A stretch of 64,000 nt of DNA from JACMNW01 sp963708425 (GCA_963708425.1 OY970206.1:1302001-1366000), one strand, 5' to 3'. Positions 36,214 through 45,533 are shown, counted from the first letter of the stretch. The notes: generated from the letters alone by a model not told the origin. Program-made: numbers and translations.

Positions 36214-37131
36214 ATGGCACGCACAAAGAAAGGTCGCGCCATTTCGGGCTGGCTGGTGGTTGATAAACCCGCCGGCATCACCTCAACCGCGGTGGTCGGC
36301 AAAGTGCGTTGGGCGTTCAATGCGCAAAAGGCGGGCCATGCCGGTACGCTTGATCCGGCGGCAACCGGCGTTCTGGCAGTGGCCTTGGGCGAGGCGACAA
36401 AGACCGTGCCCTACATCACCGACGCTCTGAAATGCTATCGTTTCATGGTACGCTTTGGCGCCGCCACGGCTACCGATGATGCCGAAGGTTCGGTGATCGC
36501 GACGTCCGACCATCGCCCCGACGATGCGCAGATCGAGGTTGCGCTGGCGCAATTCCGCGGCGAGATTCTGCAAACCCCACCCCAGTTTTCTGCCGTGAAA
36601 ATCGACGGCGAGCGCGCCTATGATCTGGCCCGGGACGGCGAAGTTGTCGATATCGCCGCCCGGCCTTTGTGGGTGGAAAGCCTGACAATGATCACCCGTC
36701 CCGACGCTGACCATGTCGAACTGGAAATGGTCTGTGGCAAAGGCGGCTACGTCCGCGCCATTGCCCGCGATCTGGGCGCATCGCTTGGCTGCCTTGGCCA
36801 TGTTGCATGGCTGCGCCGAGTCTGGTCCGGCCCGTTTGATGCCAGCGATGGCATCAGCTTGGAAACCTTGGATGCGCTGGCGAAAACTGACGAACTGCTC
36901 ACCTACCTGCGCCCGCTGGAACAGGGTCTGCACGATTTGCCCGAACTGCCCGCCACGCCCGAAGGGGCTGCACGGCTGCGAAACGGCAATCCCGGCATGG
37001 TCATCACCTCTTCCGCCGAATACGGCGACGAGGCTTGGGCCAGCTACCAAGGCCGCGCCGTTGCTGTCGGCATCTACAAAGCGGGCGAGTTGCACCCGTC
37101 CCGCGTGTTCAACCAAGACGCACCCGAATGA
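36214..37131 (+). CDS. truB: tRNA pseudouridine(55) synthase TruB
   Basis: A 305-aa synthase: 'GWLVVDKPAGITS', catalytic Asp in 'GHAGTLDPAATGVL', 'TPPQFSAVKIDGERAYDLARDG', and the C-terminal 'GKGGYVRAIARDLG'. It makes pseudouridine 55 in tRNA. ATG at 36214 is 4 bp after the glycosidase stop; the longer frame overlaps that gene. Overlaps the next gene by ATGA. Confidence 0.95.
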   Translation: MARTKKGRAISGWLVVDKPAGITSTAVVGKVRWAFNAQKAGHAGTLDPAATGVLAVALGEATKTVPYITDALKCYRFMVRFGAATATDDAEGSVIATSDHRPDDAQIEVALAQFRGEILQTPPQFSAVKIDGERAYDLARDGEVVDIAARPLWVESLTMITRPDADHVELEMVCGKGGYVRAIARDLGASLGCLGHVAWLRRVWSGPFDASDGISLETLDALAKTDELLTYLRPLEQGLHDLPELPATPEGAARLRNGNPGMVITSSAEYGDEAWASYQGRAVAVGIYKAGELHPSRVFNQDAPE

Positions 37132-37637
37132 TCACCAAGGCGCATCAAAAAGGCGATGCAGCCTCGGTTGCGGTCTATTCAGACTGCGAGGCCTACCGCT
37201 ATGACCTGACCCGGATCTGGGATGCCTCCGGCCCCAAAGCGCTGTTCGTGATGCTAAACCCCTCAACCGCCACCGAATATCAAAACGATCCCACCGTCGA
37301 ACGCTGCGAACGTCGCGCCCGCACGCTTGGTTACGGCGCGTTTCGGGTCGCCAACATCTTTGCCTACCGCGCCACTGATCCAAAAGTCATGCGCGCCATC
37401 GCCGATCCCGTCGGCCCCGCGAATGACGAAGCCATTGCGAATGGTGCTGTCTGGGCCGACCGTATCATCTGTGCCTGGGGCAGCCACGGCGCGCATCTGA
37501 CCCGGGGCGCTGCAGTGGAAACCCTGCTGCGCGGCATCGCGAAACCACTATGGCATCTGGGCCTTACGCAAGCGGGCCAGCCGAAACATCCGTTGTATAT
37601 CGGCTATGACCGCCAGCCGGAACTTTGGCGGCCATAA
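37128..37637 (+). CDS. DUF1643 domain-containing protein
   Basis: A 169-aa protein with the DUF1643 core: 'ALFVMLNPSTATEYQNDPTVERCERRA', 'GYGAFRVANIFAYRATDP', 'WG.HG' and a C-terminal 'LTQAGQPKHPLYIGYDRQPELW'. The biochemical role is unknown; a nucleotide- or nucleic-acid-related activity has been suggested by context only. ATGA overlap with truB. The bidirectional terminator at 37710 follows. Confidence 0.88.
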   Translation: MITKAHQKGDAASVAVYSDCEAYRYDLTRIWDASGPKALFVMLNPSTATEYQNDPTVERCERRARTLGYGAFRVANIFAYRATDPKVMRAIADPVGPANDEAIANGAVWADRIICAWGSHGAHLTRGAAVETLLRGIAKPLWHLGLTQAGQPKHPLYIGYDRQPELWRP

Positions 37638-37709
37638 ACCCCAATCCCGACCGTAAAGTGGTTTGCGTTAGATAACAGTCAAACACCCACTTCACCCTTC
37701 TGTCCTATC

Positions 37710-37748
37710 GCGCATTCCGAAAACCGTTTCACACTTTTCGGAATGCGC
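37710..37748. terminator. Bidirectional terminator hairpin
   Basis: GCGCATTCCGAAAA pairs perfectly with TTTTCGGAATGCGC (14 bp) around an 11-nt loop. It abuts the stop codon of the minus-strand RTX gene and lies about 70 bp after the plus-strand DUF1643 gene. The A/T base of the stem gives a U-run after the GC part on either strand. Confidence 0.65.
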
Positions 37749-38855
37749 TTACGCCGCCTGCACCGGGGTCAGCAGGAAATCTTCTATCGTCATCCCCGCC
37801 CCTCCTTGCACCAGCGCCAAAGGCACGCCGTCCAGCACTACGATCACATCATCCGAATCCTCGGGCGTCTGCAGGCTTAGCTGCGGGTCTGGGTGCATCG
37901 TGGGGTCAAACACCACCACAATCGCATCTTCATCGGCATTGTAGTCGGCGATCTGGGCAATCGCATCGCCCGCCGCCATATCAGACAGCTCAAACCAATC
38001 GGCCCCTTCGCCGCCAGTCGCATAATCCCCATTGCCTACCGCCAGATAATCATCCCCCGCACCCCCATTCAGGAAATCCATTTCGGGAAACGCACCCAAG
38101 CCGTCATGCCCGCGCAGCACGTCCTTCCCCGGACCGCCATCCAGCGTATCACTGCCCGCCCCGCCAGTAAGCGTGTCATCATCAGCCCCACCGGCCAGCC
38201 AATCGGCCCCGTCCCCGCCAGCCAGCCGATCATCCCCTTCGCCACCGACCAGCGTATCGTCGCCCGCACCGCCATAAAGCCCGTCGCGCCCGGCATGACC
38301 CAACAGCGTGTCATCGCCGCGCCCACCAACCAGCACGTCATGGTCCGCCTCGCCTTCCAACACGTCGTCGCCCGCAGCCCCCTGCAGAGTATCCGAACCG
38401 GCCCCGCCATGCCCGACATCTGCCCCCGCGCCGCCCTTGATCAGATCATCACCATCGCGGCCCATCAACTGGTCATCGCCACCGGCACCAAACAGCGTGT
38501 CATCGCCGCCAAAACCCGCCAGAATGTCATCCTGCTTTCCAGCCACCAGCGCCAGATCAGGATCATCCGCCGGGTCTTCATCGTCCGAACTTGCCGCATA
38601 ATCTGGGTCGTCCGGCCCCACGGCGCGCGCCGTCGCCGGTTCAGAATCGTCGCCCGCCCAATCCAGCATATCCGTGTTTGACTCGCCATCGGCAGGTGGC
38701 TCTGACGTATCCGGCGCATCATCCTCCGCCGCTGCGTCCGATTTTCCACCAAACCCGCCAATCATTGTGTCCGCGACGATACCCGCCAACAGCGCACCAA
38801 GAAGACCAAACAATCCAAGCACAAACAAATCCTCCGATGCGCCAGCAGACAGCAT
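37749..38855 (-). CDS. RTX-type calcium-binding repeat protein
   Basis: About 368 aa: a hydrophobic N-terminal segment (LFVLGLFGLLGALLAGIVAD), an acidic linker rich in Asp/Glu/Pro, then about ten GGxGxDxLxG nonapeptides (beta-roll) and a C-terminal segment without repeats. These repeats bind calcium and fold outside the cell, usually after type I secretion. No secretion genes are nearby, and the N-terminal segment suggests a membrane anchor. The start is uncertain: ATG 38855 is used, but ATG 38900 is also open; neither has a good ribosome-binding site. The DNA repeats here are coding repeats. Confidence 0.8.
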   Translation of the reverse strand: MLSAGASEDLFVLGLFGLLGALLAGIVADTMIGGFGGKSDAAAEDDAPDTSEPPADGESNTDMLDWAGDDSEPATARAVGPDDPDYAASSDDEDPADDPDLALVAGKQDDILAGFGGDDTLFGAGGDDQLMGRDGDDLIKGGAGADVGHGGAGSDTLQGAAGDDVLEGEADHDVLVGGRGDDTLLGHAGRDGLYGGAGDDTLVGGEGDDRLAGGDGADWLAGGADDDTLTGGAGSDTLDGGPGKDVLRGHDGLGAFPEMDFLNGGAGDDYLAVGNGDYATGGEGADWFELSDMAAGDAIAQIADYNADEDAIVVVFDPTMHPDPQLSLQTPEDSDDVIVVLDGVPLALVQGGAGMTIEDFLLTPVQAA

Positions 38856-39140
38856 TAACCAAGAAACACTATAACCAATTGGGTTAACACGATATTTCAT
38901 CAAACAGCATGGCACAAACTGACCAATTTCCCTAGCTCGCCCGTGATAATCAGCCCGGAAAAGCGCGTAAAATGAACATCAAATGGTAACGATTCGCCGC
39001 CCTAAGCCCCCCCGAATTGACACTTCCCTTTGTCGCGGATTTCCCCTATACGCCCGCATCCGCCATTGTGCGGACACCTCCAAGGGCCCTGCTGGACGAC
39101 ATCCCGGCCTGCGCCATAACCCTTTTCCAAGGAGAACCCG

Positions 39141-39410
39141 ATGTCGATCACTGTTGAAGAAAAAGCCAAGCTGATCAAAGAATACGCGACAGCCGAACAC
39201 GATACCGGCTCGCCGGAAGTGCAGGTTGCCATTCTGTCCTCGCGCATTGCCACGCTGACGGAACACTTCAAAAGCCACAAAAAGGATAACCATTCCCGCC
39301 GTGGTCTGTTGATGATGGTCGCCCAACGCCGCAAATTGCTGGACTATCTGAAAGGCAAAGACGACGCCCGCTACACCGCCCTGATCGGGCGTCTGGGCCT
39401 GCGCCGCTAA
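39141..39410 (+). CDS. rpsO: 30S ribosomal protein S15
   Basis: An 89-aa protein with the S15 signatures 'EKAKLIKEYA', 'DTGSPEVQVAILSSRI', 'HKKDNHSRRGLLMMVAQRRKLLDYL' and 'LGLRR'. It binds 16S rRNA in the central domain. AAGGAGAA lies 7 nt before the ATG. An intrinsic terminator follows at 39434. pnp is the usual neighbour but is here separated by a small secreted-protein gene. Confidence 0.98.
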   Translation: MSITVEEKAKLIKEYATAEHDTGSPEVQVAILSSRIATLTEHFKSHKKDNHSRRGLLMMVAQRRKLLDYLKGKDDARYTALIGRLGLRR

Positions 39411-39433
39411 GCATAGTGTTTTGCGAATATCGA

Positions 39434-39464
39434 ATGCCCGTGCCGAAAGGCGCGGGCATTTTTG
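39434..39464 (+). terminator. Intrinsic terminator after rpsO
   Basis: ATGCCCGTGCC pairs with GGCGCGGGCAT around a GAAA tetraloop (one G-T pair), followed by TTTTTGC. It lies 24 bp after the rpsO stop and should end most rpsO transcripts. Confidence 0.9.
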
Positions 39465-39580
39465 CTTTTGGGGCAACGCCTGTTTGACGGTGTGGTAGCG
39501 TTAGTGCCGACGCCTAGCGCATCGTTCCGTCTGCCCCGAAATCATGCTATACTGGCGAAATTAGCTTCGGAGAAGAAGCA

Positions 39581-39958
39581 ATGCGCCTTTTGTTGGCCTC
39601 GATCCTGTCGCTGTCACTTGCGTCACATGTCCAGGCTGACGTGTGTAAGATCGTCTGGCCCAACGCCGACATCCCGGTCCCAACGCTTGTCCGCGACTTT
39701 ATCTTGTCTGAATGTTACCGTTACATGGGCACGACGGAAGAAAGCCTGGAAGACTGCGTTACCGCTGAATCCTACGGATATCGCGCCGTTGTAACGATCT
39801 TGACCGATGCACAGACCGGTGAAAAAGCAGCCGAGCGGTACAGGGCCTGCGCGGCCGGCCTTGGCGATTACGGTGGCCAATTCCATCGGCGAAAGGCCGA
39901 GTGCATTGGTGGAAGTCTGGGTTTGGTATGGCGTTTCGAGTTTACATCGCGGACGTAA
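39581..39958 (+). CDS. Small secreted cysteine-containing protein
   Basis: A 125-aa protein with a signal peptide (MRLLLASILSLSLASHVQA) and at least five cysteines in the mature part, probably periplasmic with disulfides. GGAGAAGAAG precedes the ATG by a few nt. No family is recognised. It interrupts the common rpsO-pnp order. The C-terminal third (GGQFHRRKAECIGGSLGLVW) includes the last Cys; a frameshift here cannot be excluded but nothing suggests it. Confidence 0.65.
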   Translation: MRLLLASILSLSLASHVQADVCKIVWPNADIPVPTLVRDFILSECYRYMGTTEESLEDCVTAESYGYRAVVTILTDAQTGEKAAERYRACAAGLGDYGGQFHRRKAECIGGSLGLVWRFEFTSRT

Positions 39959-40217
39959 TCAAGTTTCGAGACAGGCAGTATCGCGATTGACGTCCATCCC
40001 GCGTGACAACGCAGCCTTGGACCGCAGGATCGATTGCTCTCAGCCACACTCCCCGCTTCCAATCCTCCCCGTTTTCCTGTATGCGCCCGCAATCTGCGAT
40101 GTGAGGCCATGCCCCCGGCCACATGCGAAGGATAGGGGGGCGGCGGCAATGGGGCCGCCATTCAAGCGAGAGACATGGGCAAGGGGCCTGTGGATGCTCT
40201 CATATAGGAACCGATAG

Positions 40218-42348
40218 ATGTTTAATGTGACCAAGAAATCAATCCAGTGGGGCGGCGAAACCCTCACACTGGAATCGGGCAAGATTGCCCGTCAGGCCGA
40301 CGGCACCGTGATTGCCACTTTGGGCGATACTTCCGTCATGGCCAACGTGACGTTTGCCCGCAGTGCAAAACCGGGGCAGGATTTCTTCCCGCTGACCGTG
40401 CATTACCAAGAAAAGTATTATGCAGCCGGCAAAGTGCCCGGTGGCTTTTTCAAGCGCGAAGCACGCCCTTCAGAAAAAGAAACGCTGACTTCGCGCCTTA
40501 TCGACCGTCCGTGCCGCCCGCTGTTCGTCGAAGGTTTCCGCAACGAAGTTCTGGTGATGGCAACGGTGCTGTCGCATGATCTGGTGAACGAACCCGATAT
40601 TCTGGCGATGATCGCCGTGTCGGCAGCGCTGACCATTTCGGGCGTGCCTTTCATGGGCCCAATCGGTGCAGCCCGCGTTGGTTTCTCGAACGGCGAATAC
40701 GTTCTGAACCCCTGCGTTGACGACATGCAAAAGCTGCGCAACAACCCCGATCAGCGCCTTGATCTGGTTATTGCCGGCACCAAAGACGCAGTGATGATGG
40801 TTGAATCCGAAGCGTATGAACTCACTGAAGTCCGAAATGCTGGGCGCGGTAAAGTTTGGCCACGACGCCATGCAGCCCGTCATCGACATGATCATGGACT
40901 TTGCCGAAGACTGCGCGAAAGAGCCGTTCGATTTCACCCCGCCGGATTATTCCAAGCTGTCTGCAACTGTCAAAAAAGCTGGCGAAAAGCAGATGCGCGC
41001 GGCCTTTGCGATCCGTGACAAGCAAGAACGCACCAATGCGATTGATGCAGCTTCCGCTGCCATCAAAGCGGCGCTTAGCGAAGACGATCTGGCCGATGCC
41101 AACCTCGGCTCGGCGATCAAGAAACTGGAATCGTCCATTCTGCGCGGCGACATCATCAATGGTGGCGCGCGTATTGACGGGCGCGATAACAAGACCGTCC
41201 GCCCGATCATCGGCGAAACCGGCATCCTGCCGCGCACCCATGGCTCGGCCCTGTTCACCCGCGGTGAAACGCAGGCACTGGTCGTGACCACGCTGGGCAC
41301 TGGCGAAGATGAACAGATCATCGACGCCTTGCATGGCAACAGCCGTTCCAACTTCCTGCTGCACTACAACTTCCCGCCCTATTCGGTTGGCGAAGTTGGC
41401 CGTGTAGGCTCCCCCGGTCGTCGTGAAATCGGCCATGGCAAACTGGCATGGCGCGCGCTGCAAGCGGTTCTGCCTGCGGCAACTGATTTCCCCTACACCA
41501 TTCGCGTGGTGTCCGAGATCACCGAAAGCAACGGCTCGTCTTCCATGGCTTCGGTCTGCGGTGGTTCGCTGTCGATGATGGACGCGGGTGTTCCGCTGAA
41601 ATCCCCGGTGGCTGGTGTGGCGATGGGTCTGATCCTGGAAGATGACGGTCGTTTTGCCGTTCTGACCGACATTCTGGGCGATGAAGACCACCTTGGCGAC
41701 ATGGACTTCAAGGTTGCAGGCACTGCCAACGGCATCACCACGATGCAGATGGATATCAAGATTGCCGGCATTACGCCCGCGATTATGGAACAAGCCCTCG
41801 CCCAAGCCCGCGATGGCCGCCTGCATATCCTGGAAGAGATGAACAAAGCGCTGTCAGCCCCACAAGGCTTTAGCGAATACGCGCCAAAGATTGAAACCCT
41901 GCAAATCCCAACGGACAAAATCCGTGAAGTGATCGGCTCGGGCGGCAAGGTCATTCGCGAAATTGTCGAAGTGTCCGGTGCCAAGGTTGATATCAACGAT
42001 GAAGGCGTCATCAAGATCGCGTCGAACAATGCCGACAACATCAAGAAGGCCTATGACATGATCTGGTCGATCGTGGCAGAGCCGGAAGAAGGCAAGGTTT
42101 ACACCGGCCGCGTGGTAAAACTGGTCGATTTCGGCGCGTTCGTGAACTTCTTCGGCAAGCGTGACGGTCTGGTGCATGTGTCCCAGATTGCCAACAAGCG
42201 CCTGACGCACCCGAACGAATTCCTGAAAGAAGGCCAGGAAGTGAAGGTTAAACTTCTGGGCTTCGACGATCGCGGCAAGGTGCGCCTTGGCATGAAGATG
42301 GTCGATCAGGAAACCGGTGCGGAAATCGCGGAAACGGCTGAGGCTTAA
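40218..42348 (+). pseudogene. pnp: pnp, polynucleotide phosphorylase, +1 frameshift
   Basis: The first 200 codons from ATG 40218 encode the N-terminal RNase PH domain up to 'SEAYELTEV', then run as nonsense to 41018. The remainder ('EMLGAVKFGHDAMQ...' through the second RNase PH domain, KH domain 'GSGGKVIREIVE' and S1 domain 'VYTGRVVKLVDFGAFV') continues in another frame to 42348. Deleting one C at 40832-40833 restores ELTEVEMLGAVKFGH and gives 709 aa, the normal length. PNPase degrades and tails mRNA in the degradosome. A real loss in such a gene would be surprising, so a sequence error is likely. Confidence 0.93.
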
Positions 42349-42370
42349 GTCAGCCGTCGGACAAATAGAT

Positions 42371-42401
42371 AAAGCCCCGGTGGAAACGCCGGGGCTTTTT
42401 T
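42371..42401. terminator. Terminator between pnp and marR-like gene
   Basis: AAAGCCCCGG, a short loop (TGGAAACG), CCGGGGCTTT then TTT: a strong intrinsic terminator for pnp, 22 bp after its stop. The mirror image can also serve the convergent MarR gene, whose stop codon begins at the T-run. Confidence 0.9.
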
Positions 42402-42940
42402 CATGCCGCGTGTTCGTGGCAGATCTGGCCCGCTTCTTGTTGCGTCAGCGACAGGTTCAACAGTGCGCAGCGCGCACCGTCTGGGCCGATTTGGTGATAC
42501 CTGCACGTCGCACAAAGACCAAAGCTGCGCCCACCCCGCCCGGCGACCAGTGATCCCACAATCCTGCCCAAACCAGCGGTCAGCGCTATTCGTTCAGCAT
42601 CTGGGATCGCGGCCAGAACACGATCCAACTCTCGCCTTGCCTCTGCGGTAGTGCGGCCTGCTGGCGTAAGCGACAAGCGTGTTACCCGGCCATCCTCGGG
42701 CGCTCGCGCTTCACTGACCAAGCCCTTTTGCACCAACGATTTTAGGGTTTGCGACATGGTTCCGCGGGTCGCTGCAAGATAATCGGCCACATGCGAAGGT
42801 TGCCGGGAAAAGCGGTTCGCGCGTGCAAGATATTCGATGGCGGCGCGTTGCACCGGATTAAGCCCACCAAGCCGCAAATCAGCCGATAGCAGGCGCAACA
42901 AGCGATCCAGAAGGTCGCGCAGGGGGGTAATGCTCGTCAT
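42401..42940 (-). CDS. MarR-family regulator with Cys-rich tail
   Basis: A 179-aa winged-helix protein with 'NPVQRAAIEYLARANRFSRQPSHVADYL' and 'GTMSQTLKSLVQKGLVSEARAPEDGR' (recognition helix and wing), typical of MarR. The C-terminus adds 'CATCRYHQ', then 'RCALLNL' and 'ICHEH', a Cys/His set that could bind a metal or Fe-S cluster. The ATG at 42940 is used; a TTG two codons upstream is the alternative. It is divergent from a secreted-protein gene; palindromes in between are likely operators. The signal may be redox or metal. Confidence 0.85.
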   Translation of the reverse strand: MTSITPLRDLLDRLLRLLSADLRLGGLNPVQRAAIEYLARANRFSRQPSHVADYLAATRGTMSQTLKSLVQKGLVSEARAPEDGRVTRLSLTPAGRTTAEARRELDRVLAAIPDAERIALTAGLGRIVGSLVAGRGGRSFGLCATCRYHQIGPDGARCALLNLSLTQQEAGQICHEHAA

Positions 42941-42949
42941 CCCCAATAG

Positions 42950-43005
42950 ATAGCGAGTCGCTATTTATCTTGCAATAGTGTCAATTCAATACTATCGAGT
43001 CGCTA
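42950..43005. promoter_or_regulatory. Two palindromic operator-like sites between marR and the secreted-protein gene
   Basis: Site 1 is the perfect palindrome ATAGCGA-G-TCGCTAT (42950-42964), 9 bp before the regulator start. Site 2 is TATCGAGTCGCTA (42993-43005), one mismatch from the same core, 20 bp before the secreted-protein gene. Centres are about 42 bp apart, or four helical turns. The arrangement suggests the MarR protein controls both directions. Confidence 0.7.
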
Positions 43006-43025
43006 CCATTAACAAGGAGTGTCCA

Positions 43026-43754
43026 ATGTCTCGCATCATTCCCCTATTTCTGGCTCTCGCTGCCCCGGCCTTAACCAACCCTGTCTTTGCTGGCCCAATC
43101 AGTTCTACCGCTGATCCGGCAAAGATGGCTTCGGTCGACATCCTAGCCGCCCGGATCGGCATCAAAGGCGAAACCGCAACCTTCCACATGACACTCGCCG
43201 GACCAGCCGGCGAAACCGACCTCACCCCGGCAGGAGCCCTTAACGGCGCCCCAGTTCACGCCTATGTTTGGCCCACATCGCTTGATCCGGTGGCCGTCGG
43301 GTTCGAGGCCGGAACTGGCATCCTGGCACTTGCTGCCACCCGGCATCCCGACTTTGACGATACCCCGCTTGCGGACGAAACCGGCGATGGCACCACGGAT
43401 AACGACGGTGGCCTATGGCACAGCCACTGGGTTGTTCTAACCCCAACTGCTGCCTGCGGCGAAGGCGCGCTGGCTGTGCGCGACATTCCCGAAGGTGAAA
43501 AACCGCTTCTGCCCGCCACGTGGCCCGGCCTGCCCATTTTCATCGACAGCCCCGGCTATACACCAGCCTTGGCTGCCGACCAGATCGAGGTTTCGCTGCC
43601 AATCGCTGCCGTCGCTGGCCTTGCCGAAGCACAGTTCGATGGCGTCACAGCCGCTCTTCGCGTCAACGCCAATCTGCACGCGCCGCTCCTGTGCGTGACG
43701 GATGTATTCGATGTCGCATCGGGCAATCTTAGCTTGCCCGGCACAGTCGATTGA
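43026..43754 (+). CDS. Secreted protein of unknown function, divergent to marR
   Basis: A 242-aa exported protein. The ATG at 43026 follows AAGGAG; the signal peptide is MSRIIPLFLALAAPALTNPVFA. The mature part has 'VHAYVWPTSLDP', an acidic stretch 'DETGDGTTDNDGG', then 'LWHSHWVVLTP', with histidines that could hold a metal, and two cysteines (in 'AACGEG' and 'LLCVTD') that may form a disulfide. No family is recognised. The shared operators suggest its expression is controlled by the MarR protein. Confidence 0.75.
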   Translation: MSRIIPLFLALAAPALTNPVFAGPISSTADPAKMASVDILAARIGIKGETATFHMTLAGPAGETDLTPAGALNGAPVHAYVWPTSLDPVAVGFEAGTGILALAATRHPDFDDTPLADETGDGTTDNDGGLWHSHWVVLTPTAACGEGALAVRDIPEGEKPLLPATWPGLPIFIDSPGYTPALAADQIEVSLPIAAVAGLAEAQFDGVTAALRVNANLHAPLLCVTDVFDVASGNLSLPGTVD

Positions 43755-43998
43755 CCGACCTGGCCCCGGATCACTCCGGGGTCTCCCCCCGCTATGCGAC
43801 ACATCACACAACTTGCCCTTCGCGCACGGCTGGCAGCTGTCACGCAATCGGGCTCCGGCCGCATGTAAACTCTGCGTGACATTATGGCACTTGTAGGGGC
43901 TTTTTTGCACCACTTGCCCAGTTGCATAAAGTTTCGCACTGGTCCAAATCACCGATCCGGGAAAACCCTTGCACGTCCAATCGTATAGGTTTCCGCAA

Positions 43999-44601
43999 AT
44001 GCTGCCCTCACCCTATCTGTCACGCCGCCATTTCATCGGCTCCACCCTTGCCGCATCCGCGTTGCTTGCCGCGCCGGCAATGGCCAGCAAGCGCCCAAAA
44101 GACTGGACGCTGACCGAAGCACAGCTTCCAACCCAGGTGCGTATCAAGAACAAAATCGCGCCGGGTGAAATCCATGTCGATCCGAACACCTATTCGCTGT
44201 ACTGGACGCTGCCGAAGGGCAAAGCGATCCGCTACACCGTGGGCGTCGGACGCGGCGATCTATATATTCCCGGCATTTTCAAAGTTGGGGCCAAGAAGGA
44301 ATGGCCAAGCTGGACGCCGACCAAAGAAATGATCGCGCGCAGCCCCAGCCACTATGCCCAGTTTGCCGATGGCATGCCCGGCGGCCCAACCAACCCGCTT
44401 GGTGCCCGCGCGCTTTATCTGTTCGACGATGTGCGCGGCGATACCTTCCTGCGCATTCACGGCACACCAGAACCCTGGACGATCGGCTCTGCCGTCTCGA
44501 ACGGTTGCGTGCGGTTGGTGAACGAACATGTAACGCTGCTTTACGACACGGTGCCAATGGGCAGCCGTGTCGTCCTATACGCCAAGAAATCGCAAGCCTG
44601 A
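43999..44601 (+). CDS. L,D-transpeptidase (YkuD/ErfK family)
   Basis: A 200-aa exported enzyme. The N-terminus carries a Tat-type signal (SRRHFIGSTLAASALLAAPAMA). The YkuD catalytic motif is 'HGTPEPWTIGSAVSNGCVRL', with His and the nucleophilic Cys. It makes 3-3 peptidoglycan crosslinks or attaches proteins to the wall in the periplasm. The ATG at 43999 is chosen as it directly precedes the Tat motif; a TTG at 43969 is also in frame. Confidence 0.9.
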   Translation: MLPSPYLSRRHFIGSTLAASALLAAPAMASKRPKDWTLTEAQLPTQVRIKNKIAPGEIHVDPNTYSLYWTLPKGKAIRYTVGVGRGDLYIPGIFKVGAKKEWPSWTPTKEMIARSPSHYAQFADGMPGGPTNPLGARALYLFDDVRGDTFLRIHGTPEPWTIGSAVSNGCVRLVNEHVTLLYDTVPMGSRVVLYAKKSQA

Positions 44602-44647
44602 TCGCCGTTAATGCGGGGCACACCCAATATGCCCCACGCTGGCCGCC

Positions 44648-45304
44648 TTACTTCGGTGCCTTGGCATACCGCAGATATGGCAGCTTGATATCCAGCTTGC
44701 CAAACCGCGCCTCAGCGGCGGTATTGTCCAATGACAGCGCCACGATCACATCCTGCCCCGGCACCCAGTTTGCAGGCGTCGCAAGCGGCACACCGTCCGT
44801 GGCCTGCACGGCATCCAGCGCCCGCAAAATCTCGGCAAAGTTGCGACCGACTGTCATCGGATACGACATCGTCAGCTTCACCTTCTTGTCCGGCCCGACG
44901 ATGAACACCGTGCGCACAGTTTGCGAATGTGCTGGCGTGCGGCCCTCTTCGGGCAAATAGTAATCTGCTGAAAGCATGTCAAAAGCCTTCGCCACCGTCA
45001 GCGAGGAATCATCAATGATCGGAAAATCGGCAGGCACGCCACCAAACGCTTCGATATCGCGCTTCCATTTTTCATGATCCGCGACCGAATCCACCGATAC
45101 ACCGATCACTTTCGTCTTTCGCTTGGCCCATTCTGGCGCAAGTTGTGCGACTGCGCCAAATTCTGTCGTGCAAACAGGGGTAAAGTCGCGCGGGTGCGAA
45201 AATATGATGGCATAATTGTCGCCCACCCAGTCATGAAACTTGATGGTCCCGGCAGTAAACTCCGCCGTAAAATCGGGGGCAGTATCGTTGATGCGGATCG
45301 ACAT
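44648..45304 (-). CDS. 1-Cys peroxiredoxin (Prx6-type)
   Basis: A 218-aa peroxiredoxin with 'DFTPVCTTE', placing the peroxidatic Cys at residue 45; I see no resolving Cys, so it is the 1-Cys type. The C-terminal domain with 'LPYLRYAKAPK' matches the Prx6/AhpC-TSA subfamily. It reduces hydroperoxides in the cytoplasm. GGAGAACACC lies before the ATG at 45304; the longer frame to 45367 has no similarity. Confidence 0.93.
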   Translation of the reverse strand: MSIRINDTAPDFTAEFTAGTIKFHDWVGDNYAIIFSHPRDFTPVCTTEFGAVAQLAPEWAKRKTKVIGVSVDSVADHEKWKRDIEAFGGVPADFPIIDDSSLTVAKAFDMLSADYYLPEEGRTPAHSQTVRTVFIVGPDKKVKLTMSYPMTVGRNFAEILRALDAVQATDGVPLATPANWVPGQDVIVALSLDNTAAEARFGKLDIKLPYLRYAKAPK

Positions 45305-45533
45305 GGTGTTCTCCGTCAGTTGAGTTTTCTCTGTTCCTAATCTAGTCCAATTAGAACGAAGTTTCATCCCCCACCGACCTGTCGCAAAAGATTAGAACAG
45401 CGTTCCCACATTGCGATCCAGACCAGCCGGTTTTCCCAAGCCAACCAAAAGACGCGCGACATCAATCGTCGGTTCCGGGCTTGCAGCGACTTGTCCCAAA
45501 TGCCACCTTAAGCCTCGAACCCCGGAGGATCCG

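Noticed and set aside
37900..38700. Dense direct repeats suggesting a CRISPR or satellite
   Set aside because: They are imperfect 27-bp units encoding GGxGxDxLx beta-roll motifs of the RTX protein.
39807..40217. 136-codon plus ORF before pnp
   Set aside because: Overlaps the secreted-protein gene in another frame and covers the pnp leader; no coding character.
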